A stretch of 64,000 bases of DNA from Melitaea cinxia (Eukaryota; Arthropoda; Insecta; Lepidoptera; Nymphalidae): positions 2,480,001 to 2,544,000 of the forward strand of contig NC_059420.1 of NCBI RefSeq assembly GCF_905220565.1, given 5' to 3'. The notes under the pieces were generated by a model, which saw nothing but the letters and a program-made list of their open reading frames with translations, had not been told where the DNA came from and did not search any database. The position numbers were made by a program, and so were the translations under genes. Of the stretch, positions 21,671-36,300 are shown piece after piece. How positions within the stretch are numbered: the stretch's first letter is position 1; each line of letters opens with the position of its first letter.

Positions 21671-22430
21671 ATCATAAAGTAGGCTCATTGAATTTGGCCC
21701 CTCTTTTTGATCTTTTTTTACTTTTAAACCACAAATGGCACAGCACAGAGATATGTAATTGGGCCAATTGAATATCTCTTCTAAAACAAAGCTCCATTTA
21801 TCAGTATCTGAAGTTAAAATTATTATGCAAAACAACTATAATATTATTTGTAAATGGGCCCATGATGTTGGGCTGGTGATTAACGCTCACAAAACTAAAT
21901 TTATACATTTACATTCTTCCCATAACGTACCCATCATCTCCCCGGCTATCATGGCCCACACTCATGAATGTTTTCATAGTAGTCGTATTAGTTTAAATTG
22001 TCAATGTCCACTGCTAGAAAAAGTAAATCAACATACTTATCTCGGCATCGTTATTGATAACAGATTTAGCTGGAAACCTCACATACCACTCTCCACACCT
22101 CGTCTGCTCGAAATTAAGATCTCTAGTTAGTAGATTGTGTATATTGAAAAATAAGCTCACACACAATATTTCAATATACAAATTGATATTTCAAAATAAT
22201 AATAATCAAGATTTTAATTGTTTTTATGATCGAACAATCATCAATAGTGGTCGAACAAATGATAATTAATAAAAATGAATTAATCTGAGCGACAAAAATA
22301 AAAATATCTAGTAAGGGGGGCCAACTTAGGGTGAACATTTGTCTAATTAATAATAAATAAATAAAAGACTAACAATTATTTAAAAAAAAATCGTAAAAAG
22401 TGGGGCCAAATTCAGTGAACCCATAGAGTA
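21671..22430. repeat. Inverted repeats around a LINE remnant
   Basis: Left arm 21671-21719 contains GAATTTGGCCCCTCTTTTTG. The right arm 22381-22430 is its complement with changes (AAAGTGGGGCCAAATTCAGT). A third related copy GGGGCCAACTTAGGGTGAAC is at 22317. Confidence 0.5.
21765..22190 (+). pseudogene. LINE reverse-transcriptase remnant (thumb/connection)
   Basis: Reading IICKWAHDVGLVINAHKTKF, a SHNVPIISPAIMAH middle and HTYLGIVIDNRFSWKPHI is typical of the region after the YADD box in Jockey-type RTs. A shift near 22090 moves the frame to CSKLRSLVSRLCILKNKL. RT catalytic boxes are absent. Confidence 0.65.
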
Positions 22431-23428
22431 ATACTGCGAAAAAAAAAAGAAACAAGATGGCGTGTCATTGATTTGATGTCGCCATAGTAATATTTTTTTA
22501 ATTTGGTGCGTTTTTTCAGTTTCTACTTTCATTAGCCAGATTCTATTTATATGTATCTTTAATACCATTACTAAGAAAGATTATTAATTATTAATATGTT
22601 AAAAGTAGTATTAAAACATTTATTTTGCCATGTTCTAGAAATTCATGGTATAAGTTAACGCAAACATCAATAGAATGTCAGACGATTTTTTTTGTTCAGC
22701 AAAATCATGCAATGAACGCACTGCAGTGCGAAAAGATACAAAAAAAATCTACCACAGTGCGTGCAGACGTCTACGCGATTTTTTTAAAACTAGATTAGAG
22801 TTACACTTTTAACGATTGATATAATGCTTTATTTGTTCGGATTATTTCTCAACCTTAAATTAAATGACTAAAAAGTAGGTACAGAGAAAAGGAATAATCG
22901 TACACAAATACTATTCGTATTTAACAATTTCTGTACCAACAAAACTATAAGTATCAATCGGTGTAAGTAATAATTAGGCAATCAAAAATGACGTCGTTTA
23001 TAGTAAAACTACGAAGGATATACAAGGAGTCCAAACTCTAGGCTTTTCAATAAAATTCATTGTACACAATAATAAAACCAGATTTTAGTTCTCTTTTCTG
23101 CCACTGGCTGCGATAGAATTTTAGAAAAAAAATAAAATTTAAAGGAGTACTATTTAAAAATGGCGCGCTCTACCGTCAAAAATTAGAATTAAGATTTTGT
23201 CCCCTAAATTGAGACTATTCATTCAACATTACGTTCGGACTCCTTGTATCTATACTTCGTGAGTAAAACATTAAATTAATAAGATCAAAATGGCCGATCT
23301 AGAACATCAATAAAATTAAATAATACTAATAAAGGAACTTACTGTTTATTTTGACTTAGTTACATTTTTTGTTGGTTGTTGTAAAAATTACTTTTTTAAT
23401 AAAAAAAAAATAATCTGAAAATAAAGGT
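22431..23428. other. AT-rich intergenic region
   Basis: AGATGGCG at 22455; otherwise nothing recognised. Confidence 0.4.

Positions 23429-23434
<6 letters not shown>
23429..23434 (-). terminator. Candidate sim polyadenylation signal
   Basis: AATAAA on the minus strand about 320 bp after the sim stop, beside the AT microsatellite. Not proven. Confidence 0.35.

Positions 23435-23519
<85 letters not shown>
23435..23519. repeat. (TA)n microsatellite
   Basis: About 85 bp of uninterrupted TA, probably in or just past the sim 3-prime UTR. Confidence 0.95.
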
Positions 23520-23523
<4 letters not shown>

Positions 23524-23640
23524 AATGGAAACGACTTCAGATTTTTTAAAGTTCTGCTTTTCTATAGTGGCTCTCATTTTGTGATAAAATTATCAGCAGC
23601 ATAGTTTGGACACGAAATAGGTTTACAGCTGATCTTAGAC

Positions 23641-23730
23641 TGCTTCTATTTTTTGACTGATGTTCTGTATATATCTTATAAAAGGTATATAGTGTGTGTG
23701 GTTTAATTGAATGTCTCTCGATTATATACT
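23641..23730 (+). repeat. Interspersed repeat (same family as 2070-2185) beside the sim stop
   Basis: TGACTGATGTTCTGTATATA then CTTATAAAAGGTATATAGTG. Ends about 25 bp from the sim stop codon. Confidence 0.5.
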
Positions 23731-23751
23731 CCTGTATATGTATTTGTTTTA

Positions 23752-24301
23752 TCAATGTACAAATTCATTAACAGTACTGTGATGAAATTGTTGGGTGTTA
23801 TCAACTATGACACTCGTATACGCGGTGTCTTGCACAGACGGACTCGGTGTCATCTTACCGAAATTCCCGCCAAAATTACCGTCAACCTGGCGGCCATTTT
23901 GTTGATTAGTGTGGCCGTAAAAGGAAATAAGATTCGTGTAATTATATTGATTTATTTCTGAACTCTCAATCGAACTGCACGATGACGAACTAGCGGAAAA
24001 TGGTCTTTGGTTTTGCGGGTACGCGTAATTATTTGGAACCACTTCCGGTTCCGTATAGTTTTCGTAAAAGAGCTCCTGGTAGCTTCCGTTTTGGTATTCT
24101 TCGTGGTTTTCGTAAGGGGGGATAACTGGGAGGGTGTAGTCTGAGTAGTTGTAGCTTGAATCGGTGCTAAATTCGTTTTCATTTATGGGGTGGTTGACTT
24201 TGTCTGTTTGTCTCTGTGTAAGGGGGGGTGTGGGGAGATTTTCGTTGAGCTTCGGTGGTCCTTGGTCGATGTTCAGGATTAGATGTTTTTCTTCTATATC
24301 G
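23752..24301 (-). CDS. sim: sim exon 8, C-terminal tail
   Basis: Acceptor ACAG at 24302-24305, stop TGA at 23754-23752. After VNYVLS the protein reads DIEEKHLILNIDQGPPKLNE, then a Tyr/Asn/Ser-rich region with SSSSCSSIESSEINQYNYTN and the end NEFVH. Probably the trans-activation region; no folded domain is seen. Confidence 0.85.
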
Positions 24302-27300
24302 CTGTAAAGAAAAGTTTTATTTAATATAATTTGCTTTATTAATTAGCGCATTTTTACAATTACGGTCGAAAAAGTTGATTATCACTGATCCTTGGGATAT
24401 CTTTACCGCACTCACACAGGAACACAACACTGCTTGAAAGCAGTATTATTTAGCTGTGATCTTCTGTAAGGTCGAGGTACTACCCCAGTCGGGCTGCTCC
24501 ATATTTTGAGCAGGATATATCCTATCATACCTCATGAATGTATTGTTCAATTCTATTTATTAAAAGTAACAACTCGGATGAAAATGAAATTTTATTTATT
24601 CCATTATCCAGCCTACACTGGCGAAAAACCGGGTCTGGCGCGAACTCGGTTAGGCTTACGGAATAGACTGAATTGATTGACTGATATACTCATTTCTACA
24701 TTGGACAGCTAATAAAAAGTTAGGTTAGGTTAGTTGTTGTTTTTTTAAAATTTATCCCCAATAGGGAAAGGCAAAGGACTATAATCCATACAGCCTAGTC
24801 TGAATTTGTAAGATTCGTTCTGATATATCAAAAGGCCGGAGCCAAGTCTGAAGTAACTTTATTTTTCTTCTGATTCGATGACTGGTAAAGTAAGGCCGAA
24901 GCCAAGTATGTAATTTCATTAGGTTAGGTTAGGTTAAAAAAGAAAAAAGAAAAAAAAAGAAAGAGGTGGCGAATGCTAGCGCGACCCCTCTCGCCCCACC
25001 CAGGTGGATGACTGCTCACACGTGGAGGTTTTTTAGTCAGTAGGAGTCTGACATAACCCTCTGGCGCCCCCGCACTAGAGGGTATCCATGATGGATTTTA
25101 CCCACGTAAAAAAAAAGGTTAAAAAAGAAATAGTTAGGTTAGGTTAGATACTTTTGAAGATATCAAAGACTTTTCTAAACATATCTAGTCAGACATTCCA
25201 GTCGACAGGCACCTGAGCACGTAGTTGACGGACACGATGCAGTGCGGGCGCGAGGAGCGCGAGTTGTGCACGATGGTGGCGTGGCTCTGCATCCACACCC
25301 AGCCGCCCGCCTTCGTGAGGAAGCGGTAGTAGCGCGACGTCACCTGCCCCTTCGTCAGCACTGGGGGTGCCATACAGTACCGTACGATACAATACAAGTA
25401 CGCCTTATTGACACCAGAAATGTTACGAGTACAGAGTTACAATATTTACAAGAGAAATGTATTCGTACAAGAGGCGCCATTTTGCTAAAGAAGCAACCAT
25501 GCAAATTTAGGTAGAGGAAACTAACAATGGAAGAAAATTATATATAAACAAAAGGAATATAGTAAGAAAAAATATCATAGAAAGACACACACACACACAC
25601 ACATACACACACACACACACATATGTATTAATAGACAAAAAAAATACGATTGCCATAACCATACAAATAAATATAATCAATAATATATATGTATAGATAT
25701 ATCAACAAATGCTCTGGTATAGTGGTGAGAGCAGTCGCCTAAAACACCTACGGTCCGCCGGTTCGAATCCCGCTCGGGATGAATATTTGTATTTGTACAA
25801 ATATTTCTTTCCGGTTTTGATGTCTGTCGTTGTGAGTCTCCCCACCGTGCCTCAGAGAGCACATTAAGCCGTCGGTCCCGGTTATTATCATAAATACCTG
25901 ATAGCGATCGTTATTCATAGTAGTGAACATATCCACCAACCCGCAGTGGAGCAGCGTGGTGGATTAAGCTCCAATCCTTCCCCTAAATGGAAAAAGATTT
26001 ATGAGATATGCCCAGCAGTGGGATATTACAGGCTGAAGCGATCTTCTGTAAGGTCGAGGTACTTCCCCAGTCGGGCTGTTCCAGATTTGAGCAGCATATT
26101 TCCTGCTGTGCCCTGCCTCATCATTCATCATCATTACAGCCTATACAGTCCACTGCTGGACATAGGCCTCCACAAGTTTACTTCAAACATAACGTGAACT
26201 CATGTGTGTTGCCCATAGTCACCACGCTGGGTAGGCGGGTTGGTGACCGCAGGGCTGGCTTTGTCGCACCGCAGACGCTGCTCTGCTTCAGTTATATTTT
26301 TTCTTTTTTATACAAATAAATAAAACGCAATAACTGTCATACATACGTGTGCAATGTGAATATCTCATGTGTAATACATCAGTGCCATGTATGTAGTGGT
26401 ACAAGGTTTTCTCTATCAGGTCCTGGGGTTCGTAGCCGGTCAGTGACGCCACTCTGGAAAACAAGATTACTTTATATTAACAACTGTGTCCTGCGGTTTG
26501 ACCCGCGTTGATTTGAGCGGAAAACGTTATAATAATTATATAGCCCATAGCCTTCCTCGCTAAAGGCTATTCAGGTCAAAAATATTTTTTTAAATCGCAG
26601 CTGTAGTTCCACAGATTATGGCGTTTAAACAAACAAACTTTTAATATTAGTATAGTATATAACTAGGCAAACAAGCGTACGGCTCACCTGATGGTAAGCG
26701 ATTACCGTAGCTTATAGACTTCTGCTACACTAGAAACATTTACCCCCAATTACCCCTGTAGCTCTGGCCACCTTACCCACCACAGGAACATAACACTGCT
26801 TGAAAGCAGTATTATTCAGCTGTGATCGTCTGTTAGGTCGAGGTACTACCCCAAACGAGCTGCTCCATATTACTCCACATCTGTCGGTGATTATGTAACT
26901 TTTTATGGCTTGTATGGTATATAACTTGTTCACTATGCACTAGTCGTGAACTATTTCTATGGCCTATTGACCTTACTTGATAATAAGATAATATATAAAT
27001 AAAAATGAATGTTGCTAAGCGTCTAACTCGAGAATGGCTCGACCACATTGGCTACTTTATTTTTTGTGTGTTCTATTACGAAGGTTTTAATACAAAAAAA
27101 ACAAAAAAAAATTACTATTAACTATTGACAGAACGCAAGAACAACTTTTGACAGAAATTTATGGACGCGCGTTACACACGTACAACTGCACCGAATTTCA
27201 TATATTTTTATGTATTGATTATTTTCAGGATTGTATTAAATAAAATTACAAACAAATCAATATATCATAAAGAAATGGCTTAAATAAATATCATATAACA

Positions 27301-30300
27301 TACACACACGGTCGTCTGTTCGTACGGTAAGCAACTTAATGCTTGTATTATAGGTAACTGCTGACTGATGTAGGATTTTTTTTTTTGATAAATATACATA
27401 AAAATGACACATATATAATTAAATAAATAGTATGATGGTACATAGTTCAAAAAGGTTTTTTAATATTTGAAGCATAATTATAAAACTCATAATAATAAGA
27501 TTGATAAATTATAATTTCATACAACACCAACACAATAATAATCATGTTACTCGACGTTTAAATAAAAAGTGTATTGTGTTTGAGCTAATATATATTTCAA
27601 AAGGGCTTTACAAGTATATCACGTGTCGAGCCCTCGACTATTGTTTTATCATCCGGAAAAAGTGTTGACACAAAAAGAACCTGATCACTTCCGGCAATTA
27701 ACTCTCACGCATTGTTAAAGACCCTTTCAAAATAGAAAAAATAGGGATTTTGGTTTCCCTCTTCAATACGCGAGCGAAAAACTTAATTATTAAAAAAAAT
27801 ATTGCAGAAAAATATTAATTGATTTTGCGAATTAATAAACTTTTATTATTTTTCATACGTAATTATTATTTTTGGGATCGGTGAAATTTAATTAAGCTTA
27901 ATCTATTTTTTTTATATAAATACTAGCTGTGCCCGCGACTTCATCCGCGCGGAATTTAACAAAAAAGTTTTTGTTCAGTTCGCAGAGTTATAAAAGAAAA
28001 AAAATTCAAAAATGAAAGTAGCCTGAGTTACTCCTTATTACATCAGCTATCTGCCAGTGAAAGTCCCGTCAAAACCGGTCCAGCCGTTTCAGAGATTAGC
28101 CGGAACAAACACAGACAGACAGACAAAAATTGTAAAAAAATGTTATTGTGGTATATGTACCGTGTATACATACATTCATATGCATTTAGTAAAAAGCGGT
28201 TATATTAATATTACATACAGACACTCCAATTTTATTTATTTTTTACTTATGTATTATTAAGATATAAAATGTATAAAAATCCATTAGATAAGGTTTCAAT
28301 GCAGTTATGTAATAAGCGTTTTGAAATCCTAGCTAAAAAAAACTATAAGTACTATATAAATAACATTGAAAGCAAAATTAAAATAAATCCCAAAATTTTT
28401 TGGTCTTTTATGAAATCAAAGCGAAATGGCAAGAGTACTTATCCTGCATTACTTATGCATGGCAATGATGTGGCAAGCAATGGACGTGATATTTGTAACA
28501 TGTTTGGTAGCTACTTTTCTTCTGTATATAATCCATCTAGTCAATCCCAGGGTTCATCTTCCTTGTTTTCTAAATTGTTATCGAATCACTTTGATTCATT
28601 TTCCAGTATAGCCATCGACCGACAAACTGTAGTTAAATCTCTTAAAAGTCTTGATATATCAAAGGGACCGGGATCGGATAATGTTCCGCCAATCTTTGTG
28701 AAAGAATGTGCTGATGAGTTAGCAATACCTATGAGTTTAGTATTTAATCAATCCCTAAGATCTGGCATCTTCCCTGATAGATGGAAACTTGCGAAAGTGG
28801 TCCCCATTCTTAAACCTGATGTTGAGGCAGGAATAGTTAGCAATTACAGACCAATATCCGTTCTTCCAAATTTAGCAAAAACTTTTGAAGCATTAATATG
28901 CCCCTTAATTCAAAATTACTTTACAAAATACTTGTCAAACCACCAACATGGTTTTACTGTCGCTAGATCCACATGCAGTAATTTGGTCAATTTTATTGAG
29001 AATGTTTTGGAATCTGTTGACGCAAACAAACAAGTGGATGTGGTGTACACTGATTTCAGCAAAGCTTTCGATAAGGTATCGCATCACATCTTAGTTCAAA
29101 AGCTGTCATCATATGGCTTTTCCGGGTCATTGCTTCATTGGATTATCTCCTATCTATCAAATCGTACCTTTTTCGTTGTGGCTGATGCTTATAGATCGAA
29201 TGAATTCAAAATTGCTTCAGGTGTTCCACAAGGATCGCATTTGGGACCTATTTTGTTTAATATTTTTATTAATGACCTCCCGAGTTGCTTCCTATATTCT
29301 ACTCCATACTTATTCGCAGATGACTTAAAATTATCTCGTGTAATAAAATCCAATACAGATGCAATGCTACTTCAAAGTGATATTGAAAGACTTTCTGAAT
29401 GGTGCAGAATTAATGGTATGCAACTAAATCTTAAAAAATGCTCTCAAATAACTTTTACCCGTAAACTAAATAAGATACAGTATAGTTATAATATCAACGA
29501 CATAAGTCTCAGTCGCGTAGATACTGTTAGAGATCTGGGTGTAATGATTGATTCCAAGCTAACTTTTGTTCCTCATATTGATAATATTGTGAAGAAAGCT
29601 TCTAAAATGTTGGGATTTCTTATTAGAAACCTAAAATCATTCCGGTCTCCAAATAATAAAATTTTGCTGTATAATGGGTCTTGTAAGAAGCATACTTGAG
29701 TATTGCGTCGTAGCTTGGCGGCCTCATTATGCAACACATAGCCTAAGAATCGAGCGAATCCAAAAGCGATTTGTACATCATCTAGCGTACTCTACCGGTG
29801 TTGCTAAAAAACAACCTAGCTATTTGAAACGCCTGAAATATTTCAAAATGGATTCATTAGAGAAGCGTAGGAACTTATCCGATTTATTATTTTTGTTTAA
29901 ATTGTTACGTAACAATATTGACTGTTCTGAATTACTATAAAAATTTAATTTCACTATCCCTCGCAAATATCCTAGAAAACCCATTATGCTCCTGTATCCC
30001 CCTTTTCGAAGATCAGTTTTGGGCACTAACTCGCCAGTTTCACGACTAAGTAAGATACACAATCACTACAGCAAACAGATTGATATATTTGGCACAACAT
30101 TTCTGCATTTTAGGAGCCAAGTTCATAATCTTGCTTTTGATTTGCCATCAGTTTTGTAGTATTAGTTTAATCACTGTTTTGGATAACTGATCTTATCTTT
30201 GTTTACTGAATTGTATTTACCTATATGCATGCGGTGTTTACCTACATGAGTTGTGTACTTAGATTAAGTATAATGTATGTTCTGTTTTGTAATGAATGTT

Positions 30301-33300
30301 TTAGTGTAATAACTGCTGGTAAACCAATAAATAAATAAATAAATAAATAAATTAAATTTTTTAACGTTTTATATTTGCATTGTCAGTTCAGATATATTTA
30401 TATATATTTGTGATTTATTTCTCTATAATGTAGTCGTTTGATACGAAAACTACGTCTACAGTCGGTTAGGTAGTTAGTATATTAAATTAATATCTGGACA
30501 GAAGTCTCCTTTTTATATAGAAGAGAGTTGGAGTTTTAATTCACCACGGCAGATTAATCATTACATAATAAAAAACAAAGTCGCTTCCCGCTGTCTGTAT
30601 GCTTAGATCTTTAAAACTACGCAACGGATTTTGATGTGGTTTTCTTTTGTAAATAGAGTGATTCTAGAGGAAGGTTTATATGTATAATACATGCATAATA
30701 TATTACAGGTACAGGGTACACTGATAGTTTTTGCAACCGTGCGAAGCCGGGGCGGGTCACTAATTACTTTTTTTTTATAATAAATTCTTTATTTGACCAA
30801 ATGCTGTACAATTTCATAATCATATAAAGTTATGTCTGAAATTAAAAATAGTATAGCGGGTGTCTATGATGACAACCGCGGCAGACATTTTAACGTGCTC
30901 TTCGAAACACGGTGGGGAGACCCACAAGTTGAATAGTTAACTGAGGTAGGGCACAGCAGGAATTTTCTGCTTAAAATATGGAGCAGGCCCGACTGGGGTA
31001 GTACCTCGACCTTACAGAAGATCACAGCTAAATAATACTGTTTCAAGCAGTGTTGTGTTCCTGTTGGTGAGTAAGGTGACCAGAGCTCCTGGGGGGATTG
31101 GGTCGGTAACGCGCTTGCGATGCTTCTGGTGTTGCAGGCGTCTATAAGCTACGGTAATCGCTTACCATCAGGTGAGCCGTACGCTTGTTTGCCGACCTAG
31201 TGACGTAAACAAAAAAGAATATCTACCTTATTTGAATCAATTAACTTTTTTTATAAAATAAATAATCTGTTTGACTATGCTTTAGAAATACAATACCTGC
31301 AAATATGTATCAATTAGCTTTCTTACGGGCTCGGTTTACACCCCAACGCTCGCCCCTTGCAAGGGAATAGCTGACAACAAATTTTTATTGTTTCACGGCC
31401 CTTTCTAATTTGTTTTTTATGTTCCTTACTTGTTTTGTTTTGTCATAAATCGTTTAAAGTTTGTCAAAAATCTCTCTTTTATCAAGAAAATTATAAACAG
31501 TTTCAAAAGATCCTTCTTTGAGGCGATTCGACTGTATTTTTTCTATGTTTGTATCCTCGTAACTTTTTGTGGGTGATCTGATTTTGAGCATTCTTTTTTA
31601 CTATGCAGTGATAGCAAGTAGTGTCGAGAAAAGGTCGTGTTAGGCTTTTTTCGATCTCGCTATTTTCCTGCTCAGCGTGTGTACCGCGCGATAAGGAGCT
31701 TCGTTCCAATAAAAATTATTTAACCGACTTCAAAAAAGGTTACTCTATTCGACCTATATGATTTTTTTAAATGTATGTTCGGGGCTAACTTCGTCGTTTA
31801 TGCACCGATTTCGATAATTCTTTTTTTGTTGGAAAGGAAATATCCCTGGTGTGGTATCATGATAAGGAAACCAGGATCTGATGATGGGATTCCAGAGAAA
31901 TCGAGAGAAACTTGAAAATCCGCATAACTTTTTACTGGGTGTACCGATTTTGATAATTTTTAATTTAATCAAAAGTCGATATTTATCATGTGGTCACATT
32001 TAAATTTCATTGAGATCTGATCACAACTTTTAGAGTAATCTTTGATAATGCGTTTATACTTGACAAATTTTTCGTCTACCTACGTTGTATTACTCGTCGA
32101 TATAATTGAAGTCGGTTTTTTTCGTTTGCCAGCAAACACAATTATTAGCTTCGAGTCAGGGTGTAGTCACCTTGCCCCATCGCAAGTACGTCCATGGTAG
32201 GCCATATTATAATAGGAAAATTGGGACACCCAAATTCGTAGTCCACGCAGACGAAACCGCGGACAATAAGCTAGTAACAGCATTAAATCATAATAAAAGC
32301 AAAAAATATGCTTCATAAGCAATATTAAAACTGAATCAGTAGAATATTGCTGACAAGGGCGGAAGAAATAACAACACGTATTCACAGAGACAGACAAAAA
32401 TATAATTTATATAATTACAATAGAGTTTATTTTGCTTTGATAATAAAAAGAAATACAATTATGAAAACTAATACGGAAACATTCTCAAAATGGCTTACGT
32501 CATTATTCTTTTGAAGCGATGTGTATGATGATGATGTGTGTTTTTGATTACCCACCTGTAACATCCCACTGCTGGGCGTGGGCTTCTTTATCCATGCACC
32601 GGTTAGAGATAACACTATTTGATGGATGACGGTATCTAACAGATAAAAGTTTTGATGAATCTTTTTTGACATATTTAATTTTAAATTGACGACGACGCGT
32701 TGGCGCAACGGTCACACTGGTTTGTGGCTGTTGCGCAGGCGGTTGCGGGTTCGATCCCCGCACATGACAAACATTTGTATTGGCCATACAGATGTTTACC
32801 GTGGTCTGGGTGTTTGTGCAGTCCTTGTGGGTCTCCCCACAGTGCCTCGGAGAGCACGTTAAGCCGTCGGTCCCGGTTGTTATCATGTACACCTGATAGC
32901 GATCGTTACTCATTCTCATATCCGCCAACCCGCATTGGAGTAGCGTGGTGGATTAAGCTATGATCCTACATGGGGAAAGAGGCTTATCCCCAGCAGTGGG
33001 ATATTACAGACTGAAGCGATTAATTTCAACTTTAAGAGAATAACTTTAATAACATTGAATGTTTTATCTTTTTTGGTTTTTAGTAGTAATACTAAGTAAT
33101 AGCTTAAGTTCAGCTGTAAACCTGTTTCGTGTCTAAACTATTGCGTCTGTTTGATTAATTCTTCGTATAAAGCTTATTAGCTGCGGCTTTACTTTCTTAG
33201 TTTTACGCTATTCATATATAAACAGTAAAATCAATCGTTGTCAGATACCAGGATAACATAACATAATAGGATGATCTCCAGCTGTCACCTGTTCTGTATA

Positions 33301-36300
33301 TCTAATATATAAAATTCTCGTGTCGCGGTGTTTGTAGTTAAACTCCTCCGAAAAGGCTTGACCGATTCTCATGAAATTTTGTGTGCATATCGGGTAGGTC
33401 TGAGAATCGAACAATATCTATTTTTCATACCCCTAAGTTATGGGGAAGGGGGGGTTAAGAGGTTTAATAAAATATGAAATTTTATGTGCATATCGGGTAG
33501 GTCCGAGATTCGGCCAACATCTATTTTTCATTCCCCTAAGTTATAAGTGGGGGGAGGATTAAGGGGGTTAATAACATATATGGCAAAACAACTTATAAAT
33601 GGTATGTAGTGTGTGCGGTTTAAATTAATCCATCTTGCATCCATCCTGTATCGATAATCTTTGTATGGAAGTCATTACCTTGTATTGTATGTCTGTTTAT
33701 CAACATCGTAACGAAAAGAGCGGGGCGCGGTGTCGTGTGTCACACATCTGGTGACCAGGTGCGAGTTATTTTGATAATTGATATTTATATGGAATTAGCT
33801 GTAATTTCTTTATCTATGACTACGCTAAATGCGCTATATTAGGTATGTTTTGTATGATTCGATGATATCTATTTTGGTTCTATGGCGTAGTTTGAGTGAC
33901 ACTGCCTTATAACTGCAGGGTTGTTAGTTCGATTTTCGCCTCGGGTCTGGGTTGAAATGTGTACTAATATTAAACAAGAAAGATTTGTTATATTTTTGGA
34001 TTTTATTGGATAAATAAAAATATTGTTGAACCGATTTTAATAACTATTTAATTAGTAGATTATAAGGTTATCACTGAGTGACATAGGCTATATTTCAACG
34101 CGAGGAAACGAAGTCCAAATCGTGTAGTCCACGGCGAATAGCTAGTATTTTTTATGGGTTACTGCTCGTAGCTGCGCCATGCGGATTGCGGGGAACGTCG
34201 GAATAAAAAGTATCCTGTGTTATTCTGGATCTCCAAATATCTACGTACTGAGTATGGTTGAATTGAGGAACCTCCTCCATTTTTGAAGTCAGTAAATAAT
34301 ATTTATTTATAATTCCAAAACTAAATCACACAAATATAAAAAAACTCAATTCTATTAATAATCATCCAAAAATTATAAATATAAAAATTTGTGAAGATAG
34401 ATTTACGTTTATTACTCTTTCACGCTAAAAATACTGAATCGATTGTGGTGAAACTATTAAACTAGATGACTGAGGATCTAGATTATCTAGAATAACACAT
34501 GGCTACTTTTTCTACCAACATGCCGACCATATCAGAAATAACAATTGAGGAACCGCGAGGCGTAACTAGTCTTATTAACGTTTCGATAGTTACTAATTTC
34601 TTATCACTCAAAAACTACTGAACCGATTTTAATGAAACTTGGCACATAAATCGCTGGAGACCCAGAACAACATATAGGTTATATTTCAACCCGATATTCC
34701 AACTGTATCAAAATGTTTTCATGTAATACCGCGTTTCAGCTAGTAGTTCGTATAATTCATTATTTATAACAATAACTCATTATGTATGAAACATTTAACG
34801 ATTGTTCTTATAGTTAGAGTTATGTCAAACTCGCGAATGTGATTGACCATATGACACGTGTGTCGATATGACCGCTGTAAACTGTCAGGGTTGCGGGTTC
34901 GATAAGGACTTTGATTCTAATTTAAAAATAATTTGCAAAATTTATAGCGAATAGTTTCACCACTCTAAGGTCAAAATTTTACCGTCCTTCAGGTAGGGTA
35001 GGTAGGTAGGTTCTCTTTGTCCATGTAGGAGAAGGGTCGGAGCTTAATCCACCACGCTGCTCCACTAGGTTGGCGGATATATTCCCTACTATGAGTAACG
35101 ATCGCTATCAGGTGTACATGATAACAACCAGGAGCGACGGCTTAACGTGCTCTCCGAAGCCCACGTGACCCACCTTATCACTATCTTCTATTCTATCTCG
35201 CAAGTATATTAGGGGATATACTCTTTTATTATTTTATATATCTAAGTTAAAATATAAAAATAAAGTAAATATAATTATACAATAACACATACACACGGTC
35301 GTCTGTACCTAAGGTAGGCAAATTAATGCTTTCTGAGGGGTGGTCTTGTTGTCAGCGAGGACACCTCCACCATTGTGCCGGGGCCCGGAGGTTTTGTCCG
35401 GGCCTACCGCCGGGGCAAGGTGGCGAATGCTAGTGCGACCCCATCTCGCCCCACCCAGGCAGACGACTGCTCACACGTGGTGGTTTTTTAGTCAGTAGAA
35501 GTCTGACATAATCTTCTGGCGCCCCCGCACTGGAGGGATGGATTTTGACCACGTAAAAAAATAAAAAATAAAAAAAGGCAACTTAATGCGCTTGTGTTAT
35601 AGGTAACAGCCGACTGACTACGCTTTTTTTACACTCCTTTTTTACATACACTAGGTCGGCAAACAAGCGTACGGCTCACCTGATGGTAAACGATTACCGT
35701 AGCTTATAGAAGCCTGCAACACCAGAAGCATCGCAAGCGCGTTGCCGACCCAACCCCAAATCCCCTCTGAAGCTCTGCTGTCTCTATTTTTCTCACCAAC
35801 AGTAACACAACACTGCTTGAAAGCAGTATTATTTAGCCGTGATCTTCTGTAAGGCCGAGGTACTACCCCATACTACCTAGACCAGATAAATTTACATACA
35901 AATAATTAAGGTTTGTGACGAAAATCGAGCCCACAATTCCTGGATCAGAAAATGCAGTCAGCTGCACTAATTTAATTAATTTGCTAATCATAATATGTTA
36001 ATTTAATAACTATTTAGATCGTTCATCTTTAATTAATTTTTTTTTTAGCATATTTTATTTACTTTTCCTAAGGGATTTTTTATTATTATTACCTACTAAT
36101 TAACAAAATTAACTTTTAACATACTCGTAACTCATTCCTAATTTTTAGATATTCACTTTTTTTATGTATTATTAATTAATTAATTTATTGATTGTTCGAA
36201 TTGCGACGACCCTGGCAAGCATAATATTTCGTAGAAGCGGTCATTGTTGTCGCTTAACGCGTCCGTGATTGCCGTGAACTAATAAAAGTTGAACTTGGGA

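Noticed and set aside
24715..25150. Interstitial telomeric TTAGG repeats
   Set aside because: Only two to three GTTAGG units at each place (24718, 24920, 25134); too short to separate from chance or from a local repeat.
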